From assembly GCF_040833975.1 (NCBI RefSeq), contig NZ_CP162130.1, forward strand, positions 881,501 through 945,500: 64,000 nt of DNA, read 5' to 3'. This stretch comes from Leptospira sp. WS92.C1. Its GTDB lineage: Bacteria; Spirochaetota; Leptospiria; Leptospirales; Leptospiraceae. Below, one piece after another: positions 10,301-17,654 of the stretch (the stretch's first letter is position 1; each line of letters opens with the position of its first letter). Both the position numbers and the translations under genes were made by a program. Under the pieces are notes generated by a model. That model saw only the letters and a list, made by a program, of their open reading frames with translations. It ran no database searches and was not told the origin of the DNA.

Positions 10301-11785
10301 AAAACCAACTTGAATTATTTGACGGATCGTGCAGTCGCAGACCAAGCCGCCGCTGAGCAAGAAGCCAAAGACAAACACGCGGAAGCAAATCAGCATATGG
10401 GAGCCGATGCAATCGCGGGTGCAGGAGTTGAAGGGGAAAGAGACTTTTTAGATGATGCGATGGATTGGGCCGGAGACACGTTAGACGATGCTTTAGATAG
10501 CGTCGCCGGAACGGCTTCTAATACGTGGAATGGGATCAAAGGCGTTGCATCGGCTGCGTGGGACGGTGTGGCCGGGGCTTTTAGCGGAAATGACGACGTC
10601 GGAAGTTTATGTTTTGTAGCCGGAACCCTTGTCCTTACAGCCAAAGGACTTGTTCGGATTGAAAAGATAGAAGTCGAAGACGAAGTATTGGCTTTTCATC
10701 CCGAAACTAAAGATCAGAGTTTAAAGAGAGTCGTTCGACTTTTTAGAAATGAAAACTCCGAACTTTTGAAAATCAACTTTGGAGACGGGGAGGAGGTAGT
10801 CAGCACACCCGGGCATCGATTTTTTACATCAAACAGAGGCTTTGTTTTGGCCTCTGAACTTACAACAGAAGATATCTTCTTGGACAAAGCTGGAGAGACG
10901 ATTTCTATTCACTCGATTGTGAAAGAAACGCACAAAGAAAAGATTCCGGTTTTTAATTTTGAAGTTGAGGATTATCATACCTACTATGTTGGAGAAACCT
11001 GTATCTTGGTGCACAACGATAGCGTGGGGATGTTGAAGGAGAGAATTGCAAGCGGTCAGGGGGGTGGAGACGAGTTTACGATCAACGGAATCAAAGCAAA
11101 AACTTTATACAATGCGAACGGTGAGTTAATATATAAATTGGAAAACGGCTATACAATCAATACCAAGACAGGCGGAATCTTTAAACAATTTGAAGCGAAG
11201 GGATTGGATTCCGAAGTACTGGACGCCTTAAATAACAAAGACGCGTCAAACGCAAAAATCAACTCAGTAGATTGGCAAAAAGGTTCTAGGATGCATACTC
11301 CTGATGAAAGTAAACAACATGGTCAGGCGGATCTTATGGCAAAAAATTTAACTCCCTATTCCATCTTTGATACTAAAGACGGAACCTTTAAAATAAAATC
11401 TTGGGGTAAGGACGCGACTGCCGGAAATAGAGCGGTCATACAGTTTAAAGATAAAGAGGGAGTCGAAAGAGAAGTGCAAATCGGTCATATGGCAAATCAG
11501 ATTCCAAAATACGTAAAAGATCATTTCGAAAACTCGAAAAAACCTTTAGAACTAAAGGCAGGGACCATATTCGGATATGCCGGGACTACGGGAAATCATT
11601 ATGTCGGTAAGTTAGGGCAGAATTCTACGAAGACAGGATTGGATTACAACAATTTAGAAAAATACGTGAAATCTCCAAGCCCTCATACACATGTAGTGTT
11701 TAGAGATGCACCGGGACAGAAAGCTCGTCTTGAATACGATATCCCGACTTATGCAGAACACTTAGGATGGAATCCCAAAAGATGA
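4340..11785 (+). CDS. giant TIGR04388-like protein with C-terminal HINT and M23-like peptidase domains (candidate polymorphic toxin)
   Basis: About 2480 residues; numbers below count from the GTG at 4334. The order is: a 15-residue repeat array (47-115); a hydrophobic export segment (~168-195) ending in AQS; a very long Gln/Asn/Ala-rich helical body (~200-1600); a Gly/Ala-rich hydrophobic stretch (~1640-1785); a Gly/Ser beta-repeat region with units like GLSYNERNGLGAEVG (~1785-1985); a HINT domain from C2093 (CFVAGTLV, TPGHRF, ending VHN at 2228); and a 255-residue C-terminal domain. That domain shows H-x3-D (HGQAD, 2329-2333), H2385 (IGHMAN), GTIFGYAGTTG and H-x-H (HTH, 2451-2453), the zinc-site pattern of M23/LytM endopeptidases. 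HINT domains of this type are known to release C-terminal toxins. I infer a peptidoglycan-cutting effector. ATG 4340 overlaps the upstream stop; GTG 4778 or 4835, just before the export segment, are alternative starts. Confidence 0.85.
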   Translation: MKFAFSLFSFFRVFLRFFLRFDPVASDKLFIQNPFLRNSDPSREGLMEFPQISNLRSQESLMEFPQISNLRSQESLMEFPQISNLRSQEGLMEFPQISNLRSQESLYEFPQISDSALIDRGEFFDHDWREKSDPTFFQRVVLGTFLVEKFTLFVRSFNRSFVFGSVLVEKFTSFVLLVAFFFTFVFPLSEFSSLGAQSVPQLNSAKAFTGADLQPYVDSAKLQLDQSSFMSTVNGGEQTLEASWEADVNAEIDAIVNTVTSSDPVNDVSVYRDAIRAQLELQKQQAKSQWLADAAAYIQTELQSFLNVLSQNTSNHVTSSNATAVNTVDPTVQSTTTAPANQQISPAQAAGSYYQGVQAWDTKWQSLLAQQSAWEQNSLDSIQNGLNQWDNSILRAIQEKQDFLSALDQQETLWLNNGNLIAQADQNTRNYLGQIVNTIGATMQQSVGTDNSQNTALQSAYSQAQNLVTQVQALLATNSPLDQIARTLGDFFVQQKQFAQARTEYWNDPAQKLRNYTGYQSATFNYYVGGYSYSGTKNDVHIENSVFTAFQDVGTDIPSTIGGGNTQGVYFDVNGQLHSTIFTADANGNCNAQDGIISSASSSSASCSANMDVHVYNYGLCGILLCDWLYHKTTDLTANYNVDQNKLQENQFLLGALNGTQFGDNDGVFGSILSKDNKVWLGGLGGTQITSLSQLSISGPVSLLVQTDYVFEDPSAIANRNLWSGLASQYDLLAQSLLGMVNPLQDWAQRNQNYQSEYTTKLTQLQTLRANATQAFDNQIVDLQSDRDIWLTAVYGHEIPGYGGVENPDSQFRQGQQIWEDTILSFKTAELNWYLSSKDTLVNALQDPITGELKFIADGSQQIDVLQNQILNSEQNSAQLYNTTNKLIDAYYYSGAAESLNQAITNQTNEASLNQQGVSLSLEIRDSYARSEAYSTADLDASNRINNIIALLYGGGAYMFDASQISQIQSNVAGYASAQSFWQGENDGTNGGFGFTVRQAENVANGAQYTTLLADIDQAASLQAVIQDQEKTLLKDVSEIFAQHEKYEILSKKFADEGKFDEAQYYKSLSMKQSMVAGKSLKSGYNNLSNVAQTQVQGSNLTFTRNSYFAYSESLQIKGNMNASQVADEVRKGQDEVYALSQAGIDYASIQDMIGVSQQLLKQGEEQADKVQALLARSEELAARSIGGELLIGLNDVFDYLSSQLPDEITTAGIAEVIAADSAKAQEVQGQIASLLQDMNRLLTNEDDLQRLADLRESASSAVNLAANTAMIQYLDEKAQKMLALNKDRSEKAAESLWEQLNNGSEYQYLRDQGYKFAKGNNGTIVGMRSINSGVYQVSGHAMTDGSYTAIMVDQYMNIQTQFAPAALSFSQLSAEQLGTTSFNSDLLTAYLKNMENQEKDMDLAFEKFSDKTEYVKSFSDGNEEQRIANEEYYRVSRKDALAQYNGLQPAFQKDQKINLSNGERTIVEPRLVKVSPEIEIKGGMSEEGRNLQETAKHNVGPNFHLQEGFDSTMFNFKENLAAMGYDFTQDGESYNGVWILKGDVTISGIPIEVTYGEERISVPTTFHLEKMGFDFYFNGAGESYTGQKTQDVHQRYQEYLNSTLGDIQKRMENNKLEADVKKLLFDVGSAAIGGGISVQQAAKSVVQNKITGMVAEATGLPASLVGVLVGGGSAKEAFKAFERATITTGISQATGIPEWMISGQIDKMNKPKKEFYQTQEFQMVTSVAAVVAAPFTGGASLLVMAAMGAAQGAAGGGLKGAVVGAVGAVADSYVKSFTGGAVGVGLSYSAENGFGASVSVGYGPASVSVGVSEHGGTTVGLGLNVGGFNAGLNYNSKTGTNASVGYKTAGGSSLALTYNESDGFGANVGMSTKSGIGGGLGYSQNGGVSASLDKNFKNGSSTGLSYNERNGLGAEVGTKFNSGVSAGLSWSQGAGVGGSLGYSLPGKGDWAGTGATLDYTERDGVSGSLQAKGGVTTGTYDSVNGFKTNLNYLTDRAVADQAAAEQEAKDKHAEANQHMGADAIAGAGVEGERDFLDDAMDWAGDTLDDALDSVAGTASNTWNGIKGVASAAWDGVAGAFSGNDDVGSLCFVAGTLVLTAKGLVRIEKIEVEDEVLAFHPETKDQSLKRVVRLFRNENSELLKINFGDGEEVVSTPGHRFFTSNRGFVLASELTTEDIFLDKAGETISIHSIVKETHKEKIPVFNFEVEDYHTYYVGETCILVHNDSVGMLKERIASGQGGGDEFTINGIKAKTLYNANGELIYKLENGYTINTKTGGIFKQFEAKGLDSEVLDALNNKDASNAKINSVDWQKGSRMHTPDESKQHGQADLMAKNLTPYSIFDTKDGTFKIKSWGKDATAGNRAVIQFKDKEGVEREVQIGHMANQIPKYVKDHFENSKKPLELKAGTIFGYAGTTGNHYVGKLGQNSTKTGLDYNNLEKYVKSPSPHTHVVFRDAPGQKARLEYDIPTYAEHLGWNPKR
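4470..4680 (+). repeat. 45-bp tandem repeat array, four full copies plus a diverged fifth
   Basis: Units start at 4470, 4515, 4560 and 4605. A fifth beginning at 4650 keeps only the first ~20 bases well. Each unit carries GGAGTTCCCACAAATTTC and TCTGCGTTCGCAGG. Forty-five bases keep the reading frame and would encode repeats of LMEFPQISNLRSQE. The core is the same as the dispersed element found in gaps elsewhere in the window, so this looks like local amplification of an intergenic repeat at the 5' end of the giant gene. There are no spacers between copies. Confidence 0.95.
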
Positions 11786-12378
11786 GAAAAAGTATTAGAT
11801 TTTCACTGTTACTGTTAACCTTTGTTATATTTATTTTTTTTGGATGTAGAAAGGAAGAACCTATCCATTTCCAGGAAAATGAAAGAGCAGAGTTGTTAAA
11901 AGGCCTCAATGAATATTATCTTTCAGTGGGTTATGAAGCTATTGAAGAAAAAGATCTAGCGGATATGACACATGTTGAAATTGATGGACAGAGGAAATCT
12001 AACTATCGAGAAATTAAGTTTCTCCCAGTCTTTTACAAGTTATCCTCTTTGAGCTTAAAGAATCTGAAATTTTCTCATGTTTCTTCTAATGACTTGGGAA
12101 ATCTGGAGAAAATTTCTTTAGGTGAATTGGTTATTGAAAATTGCGATATGAAAGACGAGCAACTTCGTTTGTTTATCAATAAAGGAAATCGAATCTTCCG
12201 TGTGTCGATTTTTGATGCCCCCAATATTACAGATGAATCTTTGAAACTTCTTTTAGACTTAAAAGAAGTCGATGAGATCTATGTTGCCAATACAGGTATC
12301 TCTCAAGAAGGTATGGGGAAATTGAGTGCTAAATTTGGAGCAAAGCTCAAAGAACCAGGACATGTTTTAGGGGAGTGA
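11782..12378 (+). CDS. small lipoprotein, candidate immunity protein to the HINT-M23 effector
   Basis: The ATG at 11782 overlaps the stop of the giant gene (ATGA), giving 198 residues; an in-frame ATG at 11767 is less likely. The N-terminus is basic (MRKSIR) and is followed by a hydrophobic run ending FIFFGC, a lipobox with Cys as the lipidated residue. The mature protein holds leucine-rich-repeat-like strands (LSSLSLKNLKFSHV, LGELVIENCDM, VDEIYVANTGI) and no enzyme motif. A lipoprotein anchored in the envelope is where protection against a peptidoglycan-cutting enzyme would be needed. Position directly after a HINT-toxin gene is typical for immunity genes, and the DNA here is visibly more AT-rich than the body of the giant gene, as expected for exchangeable toxin/immunity tips. 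No family recognised; immunity is inferred from place and localisation. Confidence 0.72.
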   Translation: MRKSIRFSLLLLTFVIFIFFGCRKEEPIHFQENERAELLKGLNEYYLSVGYEAIEEKDLADMTHVEIDGQRKSNYREIKFLPVFYKLSSLSLKNLKFSHVSSNDLGNLEKISLGELVIENCDMKDEQLRLFINKGNRIFRVSIFDAPNITDESLKLLLDLKEVDEIYVANTGISQEGMGKLSAKFGAKLKEPGHVLGE

Positions 12379-12724
12379 TAAAACTCCAGTACATTCAAGC
12401 TAAAATTGAAAACTGTATTCAAAAGTTAATTTTTGACCGCGTTTATTTGAGAAGTTTTACTAATGACCTCGCTTAACATTTTTTATCTTTGGTTGAGATT
12501 GCAATTTAATTTTAAATACGCACAGGCGTTATCGGACTTGACCACAGATTTCAAATCTGCCTTCGCAGTAAAGTTTGTATGAGTTCCAGCAGAAATTCTA
12601 ATTTACCGTTTTTTGAAATCCGGTTTTAGGATCGAAAATAAATAGGAGACTGGCTCGAACTCATTTAAAAACCGAGTGATCAAAAAAAGGATCCGAAAAA
12701 TCTTTCCTGCTCCGTGTTTTATTC
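12379..12724. other. intergenic between toxin locus and thiC
   Basis: AT-rich, no gene seen. It contains a degenerate copy of the 45-bp repeat at 12541-12592, so the toxin/immunity locus is flanked on both sides by the same repeat family. Confidence 0.5.
12541..12592 (+). repeat. degenerate copy of the 45-bp repeat downstream of the toxin locus
   Basis: Reads CACAGATTTCAAATCTGCCTTCGCAG then AAAGTTTGTATGAGTTCC. The order and orientation are the same as in the array at 4470-4680. The tail GTTTGTATGAGTTCC is identical to the start of the diverged fifth unit of that array. Confidence 0.8.
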
Positions 12725-12754
12725 TTGTCATCGATGCGATGGACCCGATTCTAT
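12725..12754 (+). promoter_or_regulatory. candidate sigma-70 promoter for thiC
   Basis: TTGTCA (12725-12730), 18-base spacer, TTCTAT (12749-12754), placed 10-15 bases before the start of the TPP riboswitch. Reasonable by position; consensus match is moderate. Confidence 0.4.
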
Positions 12755-12763
12755 TCTTGAAAC

Positions 12764-12843
12764 CGTTGGGGGTGGGGCAAATTGATTGTGCCTCTGAGAG
12801 AGTCCCCGGAACCTGATCAGGATAAAGCCTGCGTAGGAAAACG
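12764..12843 (+). promoter_or_regulatory. TPP riboswitch (THI element)
   Basis: The conserved cores are all present in order: GGGGTGGGGC, the CTGAGA of the pyrimidine-sensing arm (CCTCTGAGAGAG), then CCCCGGAACCTGATCAGG-ATAA, and the closing CCTGCGTAGGAAA. It sits 130 bases before thiC on the same strand, the classic place. Thiamine pyrophosphate binding would shut off expression of the thiamine pyrimidine branch. The expression platform is not obvious; an AT-rich hairpin may form around 12880-12915, and sequestration of the AGGAG at 12966 is also possible. Confidence 0.93.
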
Positions 12844-12878
12844 GATCATACAAACGATTCTATCTTTGAAATTTTTGA

Positions 12879-14543
<1,665 letters not shown>

Positions 14544-14635
14544 GGACTTCTCATTCTAAAATTTTTGTTTGTAAGATTGTAAGACCGGTCGTGTGATATC
14601 CGATTGGTCGGCTGTTTGTGTTTGTATTGGATTTT

Positions 14636-14648
14636 TTGTGGGAACTCC
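14636..14648 (+). repeat. dispersed GTGGGAACTCC element, copy 3
   Basis: TTTGTGGGAACTCC-type core as at 1530, in the gap after thiC. Confidence 0.5.
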
Positions 14649-14678
14649 CTCCTCATTGTGTTTGAGAGGGGTTTCGAA

Positions 14679-14692
14679 GTTGTTCCGACAAA
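14679..14692 (+). repeat. second dispersed motif GTTGTTCCGACAAA
   Basis: An exact 14-base match in the opposite orientation occurs at 28705-28718. Both copies lie within 45 bases of a GGACTTTAAG-type palindromic motif. Confidence 0.5.
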
Positions 14693-15163
14693 CCGTCTCA
14701 AAGAAAAATGACTTGTCGGGGACTTTAAGTTCGCTCTGAAGTAAAATCAGGATGGACTTTTTAAATTTTCCGTGGTTGGGCTGAGCCTCAAAGTCGAATC
14801 GGGCGTATGAAAATTTTGCTTAAACCAGAGTCTGATTTTGTTTGTAAGGTGTCGTTTTTTAAATGGACAATCGTTGGAACAACGAAGTTATAAATCGGAT
14901 TTAAAATCGAGTTCTGGTGTCGGTTAACGTTCTTTTACGATCTGGAGGGCATGTTCTCCCAGAGCGTCCCTCGTCAAATAACGACCCGCTGTGATGTTTA
15001 TCATCCATCCGAATCAGACCCGATTCGATCCAGTGTTGTCTGTAATTGGCTCTTTGGCAAACGATCGGACAGGGCCGGTTTATCGGAGAAAGTATAAAAA
15101 CATCTTTTATCGAGGCGGTCTTTTCTGCCTTTTTGTTTTTTTAACGATCCAGATTTTCAATCC

Positions 15164-15970
15164 TTACGTGACTTTGATCTTTGCGATGGACTTTGCAAAA
15201 ATTCCGGGAAAGAATGTATGCAGAAAAATTCCGAATCTTTCCTTAAAGCCCGCTATGACGATTTCGTTTTTGTTTTCCGCGATCGCATCCAGGATTTTTC
15301 TCGCACACTCGTCGGGTGCGATTCCTTTTTCGATCGCATGGTCCATTTTCCCCTGTTGGCTTCCGTCTCCTTTGAGCGCATTGTTCGAAATTTGAGTTTT
15401 GATAAAACCCGGATAGACCAAGGTAACTTTGATTCCTTCGCTTGCGTTTTCGGCGCGAAGGGATTCGTAAAAACCAGTAAGAGCGGCCTTTGTCGCACTG
15501 TATCCGCTTCGAAGAGGCACTCCGAACAGACCCGCGACGCTGGAAACGGATGCGATCACACCGTTTTTTTGTTTTCGAAAAATCGGTAGAACCGCGAGAG
15601 AAAGCGCGATGTTTCCGAAATAGTTTACGTCCATTAGTTTTTCGTATGTTTGAATGGAGGTTTCATACGTATACGAACGCTGGCTGATTCCTCCGTTATT
15701 GATGAGTATGTCTATAGACTGAAACTGATCGGTCACCTTTTTTGGGGCATTTTTGAGTCTTTTATAATCTTCTAAATCCAAAGGAAGAATTAGGCTGTTT
15801 GTTTTGGTAAGTCCGCATTCTTTTTTGACCCTTTCTAGTTCTTTAATTCTTCTCGCGGAAAGAACGATCTTAGCACCGCGTTTGGCGGCTTCTTTTACAA
15901 GTTCTTCTCCGATTCCGGAAGAGGCTCCCGTAATCCAAACTACCTTATTTTTATAATACTGATGATTCAT
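15164..15970 (-). CDS. short-chain dehydrogenase/reductase
   Basis: A 268-residue classical SDR with a Rossmann fold. It has the NAD(P) motif TGASSGIG (residues 14-21), an Arg-rich strand end (SARR) that favours NADPH, NNGG, the catalytic Ser in SVSSVAG, and YSATK (Y-x3-K). The C-terminal tail (IFLHTFFPGIFAKSIAKI) is hydrophobic and basic, like membrane-associated DHRS7-type SDRs that act on lipids or sterols. Substrate cannot be told. It is transcribed divergently from nothing obvious; its 5' end is 100 bases from the next minus-strand gene, so it could be read together with the DUF2721 gene upstream. Confidence 0.88.
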   Translation of the reverse strand: MNHQYYKNKVVWITGASSGIGEELVKEAAKRGAKIVLSARRIKELERVKKECGLTKTNSLILPLDLEDYKRLKNAPKKVTDQFQSIDILINNGGISQRSYTYETSIQTYEKLMDVNYFGNIALSLAVLPIFRKQKNGVIASVSSVAGLFGVPLRSGYSATKAALTGFYESLRAENASEGIKVTLVYPGFIKTQISNNALKGDGSQQGKMDHAIEKGIAPDECARKILDAIAENKNEIVIAGFKERFGIFLHTFFPGIFAKSIAKIKVT

Positions 15971-16072
15971 TTTCGTTTCCTCCTTTTTGTATGCGTATCG
16001 ATTCTATATAAAAAAAGATCCTTTCAAGGAATTCAAAAGGATTCAAGAATTCTTCCGATTTTCCACCGAATT

Positions 16073-16543
16073 TTAAATGGAATTCGAACGATGTCCGTTC
16101 GATTCTTCCGGCTTTCCCAAAGCGTGCATTTCGATATCCAACGCGTGAACGGAAAGATGAATTTCAAGAAGACAAATACAAAGGGAGATCACCAGAAATA
16201 ATAACGCAGTTCCGAAAAGAATCCAAGCCGTATTCTGAAGTTCAAAGGCCAAGGCGGTTAAACAAGAAGTGCAGGAAAGAAGACTGAGCACCCCCATGCT
16301 CTGGGTGTGTCGAATCAAAGAAAGCCGAAAACGAAGGTTGCGAATCTGAGAAAGAAGATCAGGAGTCTTTTTTTCGTGATACTTTCCGATCAGTTGTCTT
16401 GCCAAACTTGCAAGCCCGAGGAAGCGATTTGTATACGCAAGCATCAAAAGCGAAATAGCAGGAAAGAGTAAGCCGGGGGTATTGAAGGAAAGAGGGATCA
16501 TTTGATATAAAGAATGGGTCGGAGACTTACTGTAAAGTTTCAT
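16073..16543 (-). CDS. DUF2721 family membrane protein
   Basis: A 156-residue integral membrane protein with three predicted segments. The first is FNTPGLLFPAISLLMLAYTN, the hallmark of the DUF2721 family. It is followed by a conserved arginine-rich loop (IRNLRFRLSLIRHTQSMG) and two more helices (VLSLLSCTSCLTALAF; ILFGTALLFLVISLCICLLE). Function is unknown for the whole family. The start at 16543 has a GGAG about 12 bases upstream; family members often begin near the internal MIPLSF, which is a possible alternative. It lies divergent to the CarF-like gene, with 82 bases between the starts. Confidence 0.75.
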   Translation of the reverse strand: MKLYSKSPTHSLYQMIPLSFNTPGLLFPAISLLMLAYTNRFLGLASLARQLIGKYHEKKTPDLLSQIRNLRFRLSLIRHTQSMGVLSLLSCTSCLTALAFELQNTAWILFGTALLFLVISLCICLLEIHLSVHALDIEMHALGKPEESNGHRSNSI

Positions 16544-16625
16544 TTTTTTTCAAAATCTCCGGTTTCCATTGGAAAAAAATCTCGCCTGAAATTGCGATCA
16601 TGATAAGAATACTTTAGGTAAAGTC

Positions 16626-17345
16626 ATGAATTCAAAATTAATTCCGGTCAAGAGACCCGATTGCTCCATCCATAGAATTTTTGAAATTTCAGGGGTGATC
16701 TCATTCCTATTTCTCTCCGTTTATCTCGGATACGAACTCACGTTGCTTTTTTTCGGAGATCTTTCCGAAAATCTTTGGCTGGTTTGGACCGCACCATTGA
16801 TTATTTTTTTGTCCTGGATCGGAGCCGACTTTCTCTCGGGTCTTGTTCATTTTCTGGGGGATAGTGTTGGTTCCGAAACTACTCCGATTTTAGGACCCGG
16901 TTTTATTTTTCCCTTTAGAGATCATCACGTGGATCCAAAAGGAATCACGAGACACGATTTTATAGAAACGAACGGAAATAATTGTCTTGTATCTCTACCG
17001 ATCCTGATCTATTACATTTTTTTTTGGGAATCCTCGGGAGCGTTTAGTTTTCTCGTCGCGTTGTTCTGGTTTTTTCTTTTGCTCGGAATTTTTGCAACGA
17101 ATCAAATCCACAAATGGGCTCACCAAGATTCCCCGTTGCCGGTCATAAAAACATTACAAAAATATAAACTGATTTTGGGGCCTGCCCATCATATGGTGCA
17201 TCATACGGCGCCTCATGATACGTATTTTTGTATCACAACCGGATGGCTTAATCCGATACTGAAGACTCTGAAGTTTTATGAAATTCTAAGATGGATCTTG
17301 AGAATTCCCGCTCCGGCTAAATTAGAAACCATTTCCGAATCATAG
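16626..17345 (+). CDS. CarF/TMEM189-type plasmanylethanolamine desaturase family protein
   Basis: A 239-residue membrane protein of the family of Myxococcus CarF and animal TMEM189 (PEDS1), which introduce the vinyl-ether double bond that turns alkyl-ether lipids into plasmalogens. The His pattern is complete: DFLSGLVHFLGDS, FRDHHVDPKGITRHDFIETNG, TNQIHKWAHQ and GPAHHMVHHTAPHDTYFCITTGWLNP (the last in two adjoining pieces), expected to hold a di-iron centre between four transmembrane helices. Helices are visible at about residues 22-45, 55-75, 125-145 and 148-165. The family assignment is strong; that this organism makes plasmalogens is an inference. No lipid gene is adjacent. Confidence 0.85.
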   Translation: MNSKLIPVKRPDCSIHRIFEISGVISFLFLSVYLGYELTLLFFGDLSENLWLVWTAPLIIFLSWIGADFLSGLVHFLGDSVGSETTPILGPGFIFPFRDHHVDPKGITRHDFIETNGNNCLVSLPILIYYIFFWESSGAFSFLVALFWFFLLLGIFATNQIHKWAHQDSPLPVIKTLQKYKLILGPAHHMVHHTAPHDTYFCITTGWLNPILKTLKFYEILRWILRIPAPAKLETISES

Positions 17346-17654
17346 GAAAGGATAAGAGTGTCTTTCTCAAAACTCTGTAGTGCGGATTCTTTTTAAAAAA
17401 ATTCCGAACTAAGATCCAAACCGAAATACAAAAAAAGAGACCAAATAGAGAAATTCGGGCCGAACCAAACCTCGCGGGTGTATGCATCAAAACGAATACG
17501 AATTATAACGTCTTTGAACTTTGTTCGCATTGTGTCGATTCTCGGTCAAAAAGAGATCGCGAATCTTCTATCTTCTTTTTAAAAAACAGATTTTCGGATG
17601 ACAGGATAAAAAACTTCTTCATTCTACTTCAGAATTAAGGAGAACAGGGAAGGG
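17346..17654. other. intergenic leader of the cyclase operon
   Basis: AT-rich, no gene. It contains the promoter region for the cyclase operon and ends in AATTAAGGAGAACAGGGAAGGG just before the ATG at 17655. No clear operator seen. Confidence 0.4.

Larger units (their letters stand above)
14544..15163. other. intergenic with dispersed repeats, no gene supported
   Basis: About 620 bases. It holds a GTGGGAACTCC copy (14636-14648), a GTTGTTCCGACAAA copy (14679-14692) and a GGACTTTAAGTTCGC copy (14719-14734). The open frame at 14991-15395 runs antisense into the dehydrogenase and is a shadow. Confidence 0.5.

Noticed and set aside
9563..10396. Long minus-strand open frame (277 codons) opposite the giant gene
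   Set aside because: It is antisense to the Gly/Ser beta-repeat region, whose codon bias keeps the opposite strand open; no start signal or family features.
14991..15395. 134-codon plus-strand frame before the short-chain dehydrogenase
   Set aside because: Two thirds of it is antisense to the dehydrogenase, whose motifs are unmistakable.
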